Assembly (NCBI GenBank): GCA_028874335.1 | Contig: JAPPJY010000085.1 | Span: 47,026-111,025 of the forward strand | Direction of reading: 5' to 3' | DNA from: Gemmatimonadota bacterium | GTDB taxonomy: Bacteria > Latescibacterota > UBA2968 > GCA-2709665 | Length of the DNA: 64,000 nt | Shown: in pieces, positions 8,750 to 18,367 of the stretch | How positions within the stretch are numbered: the stretch's first letter is position 1 | Layout of the letters: each line of letters begins with the position of its first letter | Program-made: the position numbers and the translations under genes | Notes under the pieces: generated by a model | What the model was told of the DNA's origin: nothing | The model's database searches: none | Seen by the model: only the letters and a program-made list of their open reading frames with translations

Positions 8750-11700
8750 TCAAAGCGCCTCAAATACCATCGGCCGTACCACACACGCGTCCCCGGGCCC
8801 CAGATCGTAGATCAACGGCAGGTCGTCGGGCGCGCCGGGCCACGGAATCGGATCCCGCAGCACGAACCTGTGTCCGCCTTCCTCGCGTGGAATCACACGC
8901 TCGATGGTGTGCAGCCGATCCCTGTAAGCCAGCCGTGCGCCCTTGAGATAGTGGCATCCCGAGTCTTCGGTATCCTCCCATTCCCGGTGAATCCACGTCC
9001 TGGTCAGCAGGCCGTCGTCCGTCTCCGCTTCCACGACGAACCGTCCGATGTGCAGGCGCTCCGCGTCCAGCGAACACTGCCATCCGTCGCCCGACGCTTC
9101 GACCGACCTGATGGGGAAGTTGCATACGTGGGGCGGGTTCGACACCATCAGCGTCTCGCCCGCGGGAGGCGCTTCGCCGGTTTCCGAAGTCACCGTCACC
9201 CGGCAGGTATCGACTTCGATTTCCGCAATCCGACCTCGCCACGTGCCGGTTCCCTCCACCGCCACGCCATCGGACTTCAACCGCCTTCCCGCCAGGCATG
9301 CCCACAAAGGACGGCCGTTCGCGTCGAGGTTCAACACGCTGAACCCCCCGTCCAGCTCAAGTCCTTCATTAAAGACCGACACGCCCTCGTCCGCCATCGC
9401 ACCGAGGAGATAGCATTTTCCACCCTGCCAGGAAATCTCGAGTCCGATCGCATCCTCGCCTTCGAGCACGTCCAGGCGCCTTACGCCCGTCAATTGAGGG
9501 TGGCTCCGATAGGCTTCGCAGACAACGGCGAACAGGCTGTTCAGGTCCTCCTGCCGGCGGCCCGCCCGATTTCGCAGGAGGACGTAGTCCAGGTGTTCCG
9601 TGGCGCCGGGCTTGCTGGGCGGCTTTCCGTGGGCCGTGATGACTTCCTGAGCGACGCCCTCCGGGACGATCATGCGCAGTCCCATTTCTTCGTCCCGCCA
9701 ATCGGCCCGGAACTCACCCGCCGGCCGCCCTCGCTTCACGTCATACAGGTAGGAAAAGCCGCTGCCCCGGTACGAGTGGTAGCTGCGCTTTCCGTCTGTC
9801 CCGGGCAGCCCCGGCAGGCTTGCGTGCCGTTCCAGTTCGGGATCGTCGTACAGCTTCCGGAACGGAACGGCCGGCCCCGCCAGCGTGCCGCCCTCCTGCG
9901 CCTGAAACGCCACACCCCGGGTCGAAAACGCCCCGTTGAACCCGTGGAATGAATAGTCGTGCGCCCAGCCTCCCCTGACGTGGAAGAGGTCCACCAGAAC
10001 CTGAAGGTCGGGCGCCAGTTCCAGCAGCGTCACCCCCCGGCGATACACGTCGGCATCCAGGTAGGCCCGTGGCGCCGAGAGTTCCACGTGCTGGACGTGC
10101 GGGGCGGTCCCGAAGCGTTCCAGCCGGCCCTCGTCGGCCGTGTCCTGCCGGCTCTCGTTTACCACCACGGTGACGTGGCTGGCGGTATTCTTCTCCCAGG
10201 CCGGCGGGTCCGGATGCTCGGCGGCGTGGGTGGGATAGCCCGTATCGGGCACGACCCGCTTGTTTCCCGCGATGACCTCCAGGTTCAGCCGGTCCCGATG
10301 CGCGTGGCCGGCGTTGGCGTGCCCGTACTGAAGCACCGCCGCCAGCTGGTTCTCCGCGCGGCCGCTGCGCAGGATCACGAATCCCGTTCCGCCGAGGTTA
10401 TCGCTCGTTTCCGGCCACTTCGGCAGGTCGCCCGCGGCTAGCTCCAGTTCGGCTCGTGTCAGCGGCACTTCGAACAGGTCGTCGTAACTGCTGAACCCGC
10501 TTTCGTCGGTCACGCCGTCGTTCAAGAGCGCTCTTGCATACTCCGGCCACCCGTATCCCCGGTAAAACCGCTGAAGCGATGAATTGTCCAGCAAGGGATA
10601 GGTCACCCCGGAGCCCGTATCCGCGATCGACGGCATCATTCCGCCCCAGCACGCCAGCCGCCGGGACCAGCTGCCCAGCGAACGCACGTGCTCCCCGGGC
10701 AGACTGCGTTTGCCCAGCCGTTTCAGGACCAGGTCCGTATCCAGCATATACCGTGTCCAGCATCCCGCCGAGTAACCGATCGCCACCTCGAACGAGACCC
10801 CGTCCCGGAAGAGGAAATTGTCCAGCGCATGGTCCCACCCCTCCACGCCGTACGCCCAGACTTCCGTGTTCGGCCCGCATCCCGTGAATGTTTCCAGTTT
10901 CTCGATCGCCCAATCCGTAAATGCGTCGTCGTCGATGACCACCAGCGCCTTTACCGCGGAGGCCTGGTGCAGCCCGTAGTTCCCCCGGATCTTTCCCTCC
11001 CAGATATCCCGCACCGACTGCCGCACCATGTTGTCTTCAACGTGCCGGATCAACGCTTCGGGTTCCTTGTTCAGAAATTCATGGATTTCAGTCTTGGACT
11101 GCAATGCCGGATACAGATTGTCGTACGCTTCGGCGTAGAGCCCGATGTTGAACGACTCCTGAACGGCGTACAGAAAACGCCCTGTATATCCGACCTGATA
11201 ATTCAGGCCGTACCAGGACTGGGAGGCGTGGTCCATGGTCGGAAAGAGTGCGGCCATCCTGTCCAGCAGGATCGCGCCCTTGCGGCCGTACCGCGCGTCT
11301 CCGGTGATCAGATACGCGCGTCCGAGGTCCTGCAGCGCCGGGATCAACCGGTGCCAGAGGCTGTAACAGTAATGCGCCACAAACCAGAACCGGGACCGCC
11401 CGTCCCCGGGGTCCCATCCCGATCCGTCGTCCGGGTAATCGCCGGTAAGCAGCGTGCGGTCCCCCGTCCGGTAATACGCCATGAAGTCGTTCGAGGGGTA
11501 CTCCTCGCCGCCCACGGCGCACCTGATTTTCCAGGGACGATTGAAAATATCCACCTGCCATGGGCCGCCCGGCGCCTGGAAAACCGCTTCGCCGTGGACC
11601 GGACACCCGTCGAACGACGGCAGAAACCCGCGGAAGATGTCCGCAGGTGGCGGCAGATCGCGAACATAGGCGTCATCCAGCTTCGCCCAGACCTCCGCCC

Positions 11701-11806
11701 TGCCGACAATCTCATCGGCGATCTTCCTCGCGGCCGGATACCGCGTCACGTGGTCCACCATCCTGCGGACGTCGTCGTCCGTATGCAGCCTGCGTCCGGT
11801 CTTCAT
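8750..11806 (-). CDS. Heparinase II/III family protein (large)
   Basis: A 1018-residue protein; AAAGGA precedes the ATG. No signal peptide. Its start is laid out like that of the 904-residue relative at 3792, but the zinc-ribbon cysteines are mostly lost (CPVHG and RCAVGG remain). An alpha-helical toroid fills roughly residues 100-450. The family His segment HANAGHAHRDRLN is near residue 500, followed by TASHVTVVVNES, and a long beta-sandwich forms the C-terminal half. Expected to cleave or bind uronate-containing polysaccharide or oligosaccharide. It is transcribed in the same direction as the two Gfo/Idh genes but separated from them by the repeat element. Confidence 0.85.
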   Translation of the reverse strand: MKTGRRLHTDDDVRRMVDHVTRYPAARKIADEIVGRAEVWAKLDDAYVRDLPPPADIFRGFLPSFDGCPVHGEAVFQAPGGPWQVDIFNRPWKIRCAVGGEEYPSNDFMAYYRTGDRTLLTGDYPDDGSGWDPGDGRSRFWFVAHYCYSLWHRLIPALQDLGRAYLITGDARYGRKGAILLDRMAALFPTMDHASQSWYGLNYQVGYTGRFLYAVQESFNIGLYAEAYDNLYPALQSKTEIHEFLNKEPEALIRHVEDNMVRQSVRDIWEGKIRGNYGLHQASAVKALVVIDDDAFTDWAIEKLETFTGCGPNTEVWAYGVEGWDHALDNFLFRDGVSFEVAIGYSAGCWTRYMLDTDLVLKRLGKRSLPGEHVRSLGSWSRRLACWGGMMPSIADTGSGVTYPLLDNSSLQRFYRGYGWPEYARALLNDGVTDESGFSSYDDLFEVPLTRAELELAAGDLPKWPETSDNLGGTGFVILRSGRAENQLAAVLQYGHANAGHAHRDRLNLEVIAGNKRVVPDTGYPTHAAEHPDPPAWEKNTASHVTVVVNESRQDTADEGRLERFGTAPHVQHVELSAPRAYLDADVYRRGVTLLELAPDLQVLVDLFHVRGGWAHDYSFHGFNGAFSTRGVAFQAQEGGTLAGPAVPFRKLYDDPELERHASLPGLPGTDGKRSYHSYRGSGFSYLYDVKRGRPAGEFRADWRDEEMGLRMIVPEGVAQEVITAHGKPPSKPGATEHLDYVLLRNRAGRRQEDLNSLFAVVCEAYRSHPQLTGVRRLDVLEGEDAIGLEISWQGGKCYLLGAMADEGVSVFNEGLELDGGFSVLNLDANGRPLWACLAGRRLKSDGVAVEGTGTWRGRIAEIEVDTCRVTVTSETGEAPPAGETLMVSNPPHVCNFPIRSVEASGDGWQCSLDAERLHIGRFVVEAETDDGLLTRTWIHREWEDTEDSGCHYLKGARLAYRDRLHTIERVIPREEGGHRFVLRDPIPWPGAPDDLPLIYDLGPGDACVVRPMVFEAL

Positions 11807-12492
11807 TCCAACATTCCTTTCGGTCCCGTCGAATCGAGAGTCGTTTTCGGAAGCAGCAAAGTAATCAGGAAAACATGAAAATGAAAAAAGAAAAACTGCA
11901 TGTTTAGTGTGCCGGTACGAGCGTCAGCGGCGCAAACAGGAGGTCTACGTGGAGCAGAAGGTCAACCAGGCGGGCCGTAGTGGGACGCAAGGATCCAGCG
12001 ACCGGGCACAACAATCAGTCGCAGTACGGATCGTTACATCATCTGACACCGAAATACGACGTTCCAATATCGGTGGTTAAACACAAAAGAAAAGCAGCCG
12101 ATCCAGATAGGATCGGCTGTCTTCTAGATCTCACAATCAGAACCTCCATAGCTGGGGCCCTGCATAACAACCTTGGCAACTGAACCCGCCGACACGCCGA
12201 ACACGGGAATGACGGTTCGATTCAGAACTACATCAAACGCGAGATTAACCTGCCGATAGTCACATTGGACAGTGCCGCTACCTCGGACAACAAACCGTAA
12301 AGAAAAACGCCGTTTTGTTCGACGAACAACAGGACACGCTCGATCTATTGTAACTTGCGGCCGCCGTACCTACCTGACATGGATGCCGTTCGGGGCGGTG
12401 TAGACGTCATTGGCGTCCGTTCACGCGTGCCTTCGATGCCAAGCTCGGCGATTGGCAACCAGCGTTCTTTACGGCAGGTGTCGTGCATATGT
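11807..12492. other. Gene-free gap between the lyase island and the Septu genes
   Basis: About 690 bp with no convincing open frame. Base composition drops in GC compared with the lyase island. The only structure found is the hairpin at 12094-12120, annotated separately. The promoter of the minus-strand heparinase gene should lie in the first ~100 bp. Confidence 0.5.
12094..12120 (-). terminator. Hairpin with T tract, probable terminator of the Septu operon
   Basis: A perfect 10-bp stem (CAGCCGATCC and its complement) closes a 5-base loop. Read on the minus strand the stem is followed by CTTTTCTTTTG, a fair U tract. It lies about 370 bp past the ptuB-like stop, so it may instead belong to an unseen small transcript. 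Confidence 0.5.
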
Positions 12493-13248
12493 TTAAATCC
12501 ACTTTGGAGACTCTTCTTCAAGTATTGTCTCGGCCAACTCGCCGAAGTAAGACCGGGTGGTCGTGAATAAGGGATTCAACCGGTCGTTTTCGTCCGTTGA
12601 AAGCAGATGACGTATCCACGTCTCCATTAAAAGTGGATTGTCGGGATCGTTAAATTGCAAAGACTCTTCCTGGAGACCAATCCAACGTTTCTCCCGTTGC
12701 AACCGTAGTCGTTCGGTGTTTAGATTCAGAATCTGAATTGTACTGGTCACACGATCGGCAGAAAACCCAGTTCGTTTGCAATTCCCTTTGTTTGCTTCAA
12801 TCTGTCCGTCATCAATAACACGCAAAACTGATGGCAACGCCGGCAATGTTCGGGGATCGGCGAAATCAACGACTTTTTCACCCCCCTTCGCCTGACCGCA
12901 GCTAATGTTGTCTCTGCCAGGCCTCCTATGGCGATCCTCTGCGTCGATTTGAACAGTCCCACCCATGCAACACGCAACCATGTTGGCGATATCGGTCGTC
13001 CTCTTTTTGCCATCTCTATCGTCGCTTTGGGGGATCACATGTTCGACCTGACGACGCTGGTTTCTGATCGCAATCTCACAGTACGCGCAAATTCCGTGTT
13101 GGTTTTGGGTCAGGGCCTCCCTCAGTTCGTGATAAGACGCACCCGAATTATGAGAACGAAACTCGTCCCAATTGGTTTTGTCCCCCACGTCTTCGAGGTA
13201 TTGTGCAAGGCCGGAAGTGGGTGTTCTTAGTCTGCGGATGGCCTTCAT
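12493..13248 (-). CDS. ptuB: Septu-type HNH nuclease (PtuB-like)
   Basis: A 251-residue HNH endonuclease. The motif block GICAYCE...VEHVIPQS holds a CxxC and the His of the HNH site, and a later DIANMVACC holds the Asn. This layout matches the TIGR02646/PtuB nucleases that work with PtuA ATPases in Septu defence and in some retrons. The ATG overlaps the stop of the ATPase gene (ATGA), so translation is coupled. Known family role: nuclease effector in anti-phage defence. No reverse transcriptase is next to it, so a plain Septu system is favoured over a retron. Confidence 0.85.
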   Translation of the reverse strand: MKAIRRLRTPTSGLAQYLEDVGDKTNWDEFRSHNSGASYHELREALTQNQHGICAYCEIAIRNQRRQVEHVIPQSDDRDGKKRTTDIANMVACCMGGTVQIDAEDRHRRPGRDNISCGQAKGGEKVVDFADPRTLPALPSVLRVIDDGQIEANKGNCKRTGFSADRVTSTIQILNLNTERLRLQREKRWIGLQEESLQFNDPDNPLLMETWIRHLLSTDENDRLNPLFTTTRSYFGELAETILEEESPKWI

Positions 13249-14555
13249 TGAGAGCTGGCCCGTTGCTCAAACAATTTGCGGCGTTGGATTTCAAGGTCGG
13301 CCCGATCAAGCGCCGGATCGTAGGGAGACATTTCCTCCAGACTCGTACGCAAAGCCAACGCTTCCTCGGACTCCCAGTGACCCTTCCTGATCAGACGCCT
13401 GTATCGATCCAGGCCCTTTGTGAATTCATTCTCTGGCGGACGTTCGTTTACGCCCATTACGACAGAAAGGACATCACCGGCTTCCGCGCCATACGTAGCA
13501 GCAGCCGGTGTCCCGGCAACAATTCGATCGCCATCCCGATGGAGGTTCACAATTCGATTCGGCTCAACGGTCGTCAGCACCTGCGGGCTGTGGGTAGATA
13601 CGATAAATTGCGCATTGGGAAATGTCCTATGTAGATCGCCGAGGATGCGCTGCTGCCATGAAGGATGCAAATGCAATTCAACCTCGTCAATCAGAACAAC
13701 GGCTTCTGAATCAAGCGGTGTCTCGCGGTGTGGGTTGCCCTGTACCATTCGCCAGGCTAGGTCAGCAGCTAATGCAAGCACGGCCTGACAGCCTCCACTC
13801 AATTGATCAAGTGTTCGTTGTTCAGTGGATTCACCGTCTAATTTTTCTGACACCACGAAGCGTAACGGACGAAGTTCGACGTGAGGTTCGTCTACATAAT
13901 CAATCATCATTGATATCGCATCACGTACGGCGGTCAATTCCTTTAAGCGAAAGTCGTGGTCGCGCCTTTCTCGTTGTTTCCGTAGCTCCTCGTTCTCCTT
14001 CATATAAAACCACTCGAACAATTCCCGAAAGTTAGTTCGTGCAGAAAGAGCTCCTTCAAGAGCAGCATATCGAGAATCGTTGCTTGTTGTGCGACCGCGT
14101 TTTTTCGGTAGGCCACGAACTGCCCTTTCCGTGTCATAGAACGCCATTATGGGCAGATCGACTGGTGATCCCCAAGCGGCGAGGGCACTCTTTTCGAGCC
14201 ACTGCTTTAAATCCCTCAATGGGTATCGTGTTGGCTCATCGACTGCGTCTTTGTTAAGAAACCGTCTTGCCTTTCGTGTACCACTTGCTGATCGCTCCCA
14301 TTTTATTCCATTTGTTGCGGTCAATGACACTCGTACGCGTCCGCCGGCCGCGTGGCGATCCTTCTTCAGGAACCCGATGCCCGATACATCTGGTAACAGC
14401 GAGGGGACCGCCCCAAGCCCCAGTGCAATTGCACTGAGAACACTAGTCTTACCATGTGCGTTGTCGCCGTGAAGAACTGTGAGCTGCGGATCCAAATGCA
14501 GACAAAGTTCCTTTACTGCACGGTAGTTTTCGATTTCTACTGACTTCAGTTTCAC
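13245..14555 (-). CDS. ptuA: Septu-type AAA ATPase (PtuA-like)
   Basis: A 436-residue ABC/SMC-like ATPase. Walker A is GDNAHGKTS (about 30-38), the signature is LSGGCQAV, Walker B is VVLIDEVELHLHP and the H-loop is STHSPQV. I chose the GTG at 14555 because AGGGAG lies 8 bases upstream and the protein then starts MKLKSVEIENYR, typical of this family; an in-frame GTG at 14564 is possible. It overlaps the HNH gene by 4 bp. Together they form the two-gene Septu system. GC is lower than in the flanking metabolic genes, consistent with transfer. Confidence 0.87.
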   Translation of the reverse strand: MKLKSVEIENYRAVKELCLHLDPQLTVLHGDNAHGKTSVLSAIALGLGAVPSLLPDVSGIGFLKKDRHAAGGRVRVSLTATNGIKWERSASGTRKARRFLNKDAVDEPTRYPLRDLKQWLEKSALAAWGSPVDLPIMAFYDTERAVRGLPKKRGRTTSNDSRYAALEGALSARTNFRELFEWFYMKENEELRKQRERRDHDFRLKELTAVRDAISMMIDYVDEPHVELRPLRFVVSEKLDGESTEQRTLDQLSGGCQAVLALAADLAWRMVQGNPHRETPLDSEAVVLIDEVELHLHPSWQQRILGDLHRTFPNAQFIVSTHSPQVLTTVEPNRIVNLHRDGDRIVAGTPAAATYGAEAGDVLSVVMGVNERPPENEFTKGLDRYRRLIRKGHWESEEALALRTSLEEMSPYDPALDRADLEIQRRKLFEQRASSQ

Positions 14556-15254
14556 GGAAGACACTCCCTGAATTCGGGGAGGTTAGCAGAAACTACAGGT
14601 CCAATGACCTCGTTAAATTTCGCCTGCTGGTATATCCAAGGAGACCACACACCCCGATTTTTGCGTTTTTGTTCTACCGATTCCATTTCCGAAGATAATC
14701 GTCACGATTGATACCCAGCGCTCAAAGCGGAGTGTGGTGAAGGTACGCCCTTGCTGTAAATAGTATCCACAAATTCTATACTCTTGCAAAGGGAATTTTA
14801 TCTCCACCAGGGCACTGTCATCGCTAGTCGGTTTGTCCTGTCTCAAATAATGCGGCTAACGACATCGTATAACTTGAACGTGGTGGAAAAGTTGCCACGA
14901 CATCTATAGGCCTGAAGGGATTTGCAGGTATTTGACCGCTGGACCTGTGAATACTCCCTTGCCTTTACCGCCACCGCAGCGCATATACTACCTTGAATGC
15001 AACTGTACGAAAATTGAGTTCTCGAAGTCTCAATGCCCTGACACCGACTGTGAGTTTTCGACCAACAGACCTGAACATTCGATCATCAGGACAAAGGGCA
15101 AAATCAGTGTTGGATTTTTCAACCACCCGTAGGTGTTTACTGCGTCCCGACGCGGACGCGTGATTATTATGAGCACACATCACGCCAGAATTCCCGAATT
15201 GATCATTACACCGAAGCCGGCGTTCGCTGATCCCGGATTCAACCCGATCCCAAC
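14556..15254. other. Gap upstream of the Septu operon
   Basis: About 700 bp, lower in GC than the surroundings. A TTG-initiated minus-strand frame (14613-14846, 77 codons) exists but has no ribosome-binding site and no recognisable family, so it is not called. The promoters of ptuA (minus) and of the SDR gene at 15255 (plus) must lie here. Confidence 0.4.
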
Positions 15255-16031
15255 ATGAAAATTCTCATCACCGGCGCCACGGGCGTCATTGGCAGCAGGC
15301 TGGTCCCTGCGCTGGAGGGCGAAAACGAACTTCGGCTACTGAGCCGGCGTGATTTTTCGTGCGATTCCCGCTGGCGCCGGGTGGACGTGACGGATATCGA
15401 CCAGGTCTGCGACGCCGCGGAAGGAATGGACGTCGCCATCCACCTGGCCATCGCCACAGGGAGAGAGGGCGACTATGAAAACGACGCTTTCAACAGCCAG
15501 CGGATGGATGTCAATGTCAAGGGCACCTATAACCTCTTCGAAGCCGCCCGGCGCCATGGCCTCAAACGGGTGATATACACAAGCAGCCTGACGGTCGTCT
15601 GGGGCTATCCCCCGCCCGAATGGGTCGACGGGGACGCGCCGGCGAACCCCGTCGGGACCTATGCCCTTACCAAATACATGGGCGAAAAAATCGCTGAATA
15701 CTATGCGGACCTGCACGGTATCTCCGTACTTTGTTTACGCATCCCCAAACCATTCGACGTCGACGATACAGAGCTTGCGAATTCATCGATTCTGCCCCAG
15801 TGGATCGCCTTCCCCGACCTCATCCGGGCCTACAAGCTCGCCCTGACCGCACCCGACGTCGGCTACGAGATCGTCACCCTTGTCGGCGAGAGCAGCAGGC
15901 GCAGGTGGGACCTCTCCCGGGCGGAGAAAGTCCTCGGTTACCGCCCCCAATACCGGCTGGAGGACATGGGTTACACCCTCCGCGAAGAACCCGATAGCTA
16001 CAACCGCCCGAATATCGTCACTCCTCCCTGA
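15255..16031 (+). CDS. NAD(P)-dependent epimerase/dehydratase (extended SDR)
   Basis: A 258-residue Rossmann protein beginning MKILITGATGVIGSRL, with GxxGxxG at residues 7-13. The catalytic set is visible: SS in YTSSLTVVWG and YxxxK in TYALTKYMGEK. Length is short for an extended SDR (usually 300 or more), so the substrate domain is reduced, as in uronate-dehydrogenase-like SDRs. Activity is probably on a sugar or nucleotide sugar; substrate unknown. No strong ribosome-binding site precedes the ATG. Confidence 0.85.
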   Translation: MKILITGATGVIGSRLVPALEGENELRLLSRRDFSCDSRWRRVDVTDIDQVCDAAEGMDVAIHLAIATGREGDYENDAFNSQRMDVNVKGTYNLFEAARRHGLKRVIYTSSLTVVWGYPPPEWVDGDAPANPVGTYALTKYMGEKIAEYYADLHGISVLCLRIPKPFDVDDTELANSSILPQWIAFPDLIRAYKLALTAPDVGYEIVTLVGESSRRRWDLSRAEKVLGYRPQYRLEDMGYTLREEPDSYNRPNIVTPP

Positions 16032-16197
16032 AGGCGGCCATCCCGTCCGTTGTCCCCGGCTCTGTTACAACTTGCCGTCGATGCGTTTTTCTTCGTAAGT
16101 TACGTGCCGCTGTCACACGGTATTAGCACCTGGCAACCTTGAATTGTCAGCGTACGATGACGTTACACTCTTGCGTCCCGACATCACGGAGTCGAAC

Positions 16198-16974
16198 ATG
16201 GAATCCCTGCCCCTGCTTTCCGGTTACACGATGCCGGTTGTTGGCCACGGCACCTATCCGCTGAAGGGCGAACAGTGCAAGCGGGTGATCAAACAGGCTC
16301 TCGAGCTTGGTTACACCCACTTCGATACGGCCTGGATCTACGGGAACCAGCGCGAGATCGGTGAAGCGCTCCTCGAGGCCGGCGTCGACCGGTCTGAGCT
16401 GTTCATCACGACCAAAGTCGGTCAGGACTACCTGCAGTACGACGTTGCCATCAATCAGGCGGAGGAGAATCTCCAGTACCTCCAGATGGACTACGTGGAC
16501 CTGCTCCTGGTACACTGGCCGCCCCCTGACGTGCCCATGGAAGAGACCATCGGCGCGTTCAACGCAATCTTCGACGCGGGCAAGGCCAGAAGCATCGGCG
16601 TCAGCAACTTTTCCGTTGAGCAGATGCGGGAGGCGTTTTCCGTTTCAAAAGCGCCGATCAGCGTGAACCAGATCAAGTATCATCCGGGTTATGAGCAACG
16701 CGACGTGCTCCAGTGGTGCCTCGAACACGACGTCGTTGTCACCGCCTACTCTCCGCTGGGCAAGAAGAACATCCTCGAGGATCCCGTCCTGACGACCATC
16801 GCCAGCAGCCACAACAGGACGTCCGCACACGTGGCGCTCAGATGGCTGGTACAAAAAGGTATGAACGTCATCCCGAAAGCCAGCACGGAACGGCATCTCC
16901 GCGCCAATCTGGATGTCTTCGACTGGGCGCTGTCCGAAGACGAAATGGATGCCATCGACCGGATGGCGCTGTAA
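16198..16974 (+). CDS. Aldo/keto reductase
   Basis: A 258-residue protein using the ATG at 16198, which has GGAG 8 bases upstream; a TTG at 16144 in frame is less likely. The AKR tetrad is present: Asp and Tyr in HFDTAWIYGN, Lys in ITTKVG and His in LLVHWPP. The C-terminal NADPH-binding segment VIPKAST is also present. It should reduce aldehydes or ketones with NADPH in the cytoplasm. It stands alone between the SDR gene and the flavoenzyme gene. Confidence 0.9.
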   Translation: MESLPLLSGYTMPVVGHGTYPLKGEQCKRVIKQALELGYTHFDTAWIYGNQREIGEALLEAGVDRSELFITTKVGQDYLQYDVAINQAEENLQYLQMDYVDLLLVHWPPPDVPMEETIGAFNAIFDAGKARSIGVSNFSVEQMREAFSVSKAPISVNQIKYHPGYEQRDVLQWCLEHDVVVTAYSPLGKKNILEDPVLTTIASSHNRTSAHVALRWLVQKGMNVIPKASTERHLRANLDVFDWALSEDEMDAIDRMAL

Positions 16975-17063
16975 GAAAACCGCCCGATCGTCCGAAATTC
17001 GCCGTGCGGCACGTTCTCTTCCGAAATTTCGTATGGTAAATCCCATCAGACAACGGTTTAAGA

Positions 17064-18197
17064 ATGAGCTATGACGCGATCGTGATCGGCGGCGGGATCG
17101 TGGGGATGTCCACCGCCTGGCATCTCGTCCACGCCGGCGCGAGGACACTGCTCGTGGACCGAAAGGACACGGGTCGCGCCACGGATGCCGGCGCGGGCAT
17201 TCTGTCTCCCGCCACCAACACGCGGGACCCGGACCCCTGGCAGCGTCTGGCTTCCCTTGCCGTCGAATACTATCCGGGTCTGATCGATAATCTCGAGGCC
17301 GAACAGCCGGGGGAAACCGGCTTCGCCGTATGCGGCATGATGATCGTCGCGGTTTCCGATGACGAACTGGAACCGTTTGACATCGCCCGCCGGCACATTT
17401 TCGACCGCCGTAATCGCCGGGGGAAGCCCTCCGAGGAGGACCTCGGCGAGATAACGTCCGAGGAAGCCCGCAAGCGGTTTCCGGCGCTTGCCGACGTGCA
17501 GGGCGCCATTTACTACCGTAACGCGGCCCGTGTCGACGGCCGGCTGTTGACGGGCGCGCTTCGCCGCGCCGCGAAAGCCCGCGGGCTCACCGTCAGGGAA
17601 ACGGGTGTTGACGGATTGGAGATGACCAACGATGCGGTGACCGGGGTCATCACGGAAGGAGAGACCATTTCGGCTGGCGACGTCGTCATCGCAGGCGGCG
17701 CATGGTCGCACGCGTTCGGCCTTCAGCTGGGCGTCCAGATCCCGGTGGAGCCGCAGCGCGGTCAGATCATCCATCTGGGATTGCCTCCCGCCGCCGATAC
17801 GGCGTCCTGGACAATCGTCAGCGCCGTTCGCGGCCACTATATGGTCCCCTGGCCGGACAACCGGGTGGTGGTGGGCGCCACACGGGAAACCGGTTCGGGT
17901 TTTGACGCCCGTACTACCGTCGCCGGCGTGCGGGAGGTGCTCGGCGAGGCGCTGCGGGTGGCGCCCGGGCTGGCCGCGGCGGAGATTCGCGAAATCCGGG
18001 TCGGTCTGCGGCCGTACACCCAGGATCTCCTGCCCGTGCTGGGTCCGGTTCCCGGCAGGAAAAACGTCTGGCTGGCAACGGGGCATGGGCCCACGGGCCT
18101 GCAACTGGGGCCGTACAGCGGCAAGCTCATCGCCGACCTCATTCAGGGCAGGGACCTCCCGCTCAGCCTGGACGCCTATCGGATCACACGGTTCTAA
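17064..18197 (+). CDS. FAD-dependent oxidoreductase, DAO family
   Basis: A 377-residue flavoprotein. The ADP-binding motif is VIGGGIVGMSTAWHL near the N-terminus, followed by VDRKDTGRATDAGAG. The C-terminal region has the second family motif (GPTGLQLGPYSGKLIADLI). Members oxidise glycine, sarcosine or D-amino acids using FAD; which of these applies here is not determinable. No transmembrane segment. No strong ribosome-binding site is seen before the ATG. Confidence 0.87.
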   Translation: MSYDAIVIGGGIVGMSTAWHLVHAGARTLLVDRKDTGRATDAGAGILSPATNTRDPDPWQRLASLAVEYYPGLIDNLEAEQPGETGFAVCGMMIVAVSDDELEPFDIARRHIFDRRNRRGKPSEEDLGEITSEEARKRFPALADVQGAIYYRNAARVDGRLLTGALRRAAKARGLTVRETGVDGLEMTNDAVTGVITEGETISAGDVVIAGGAWSHAFGLQLGVQIPVEPQRGQIIHLGLPPAADTASWTIVSAVRGHYMVPWPDNRVVVGATRETGSGFDARTTVAGVREVLGEALRVAPGLAAAEIREIRVGLRPYTQDLLPVLGPVPGRKNVWLATGHGPTGLQLGPYSGKLIADLIQGRDLPLSLDAYRITRF

Positions 18198-18367
18198 CCA
18201 GGATTCGTCGTTTTTCGGGGACGTTAATTCGTATACATCCAAGTAGATAAAGGCGATTAAACTGCGGATTACCAGGATACATCAGATCGCAGGACGTGAA
18301 CTGAAAAAACGTCCTCCTGGACGACTTTTACGCCCCGCTTCCGGTGTGACAGGACAGGGAAACTTCG

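Noticed and set aside
11980..12183. Small plus-strand frame beside the lyase island
   Set aside because: It runs through the terminator hairpin at 12094-12120 and has no ribosome-binding site.
14613..14846. Possible 77-residue gene upstream of the Septu operon
   Set aside because: TTG start, no ribosome-binding site and no recognised family; noted in the gap entry but not called.
17058..18242. Minus-strand frame opposite the DAO flavoenzyme
   Set aside because: Shadow of the FAD gene; no independent motifs.
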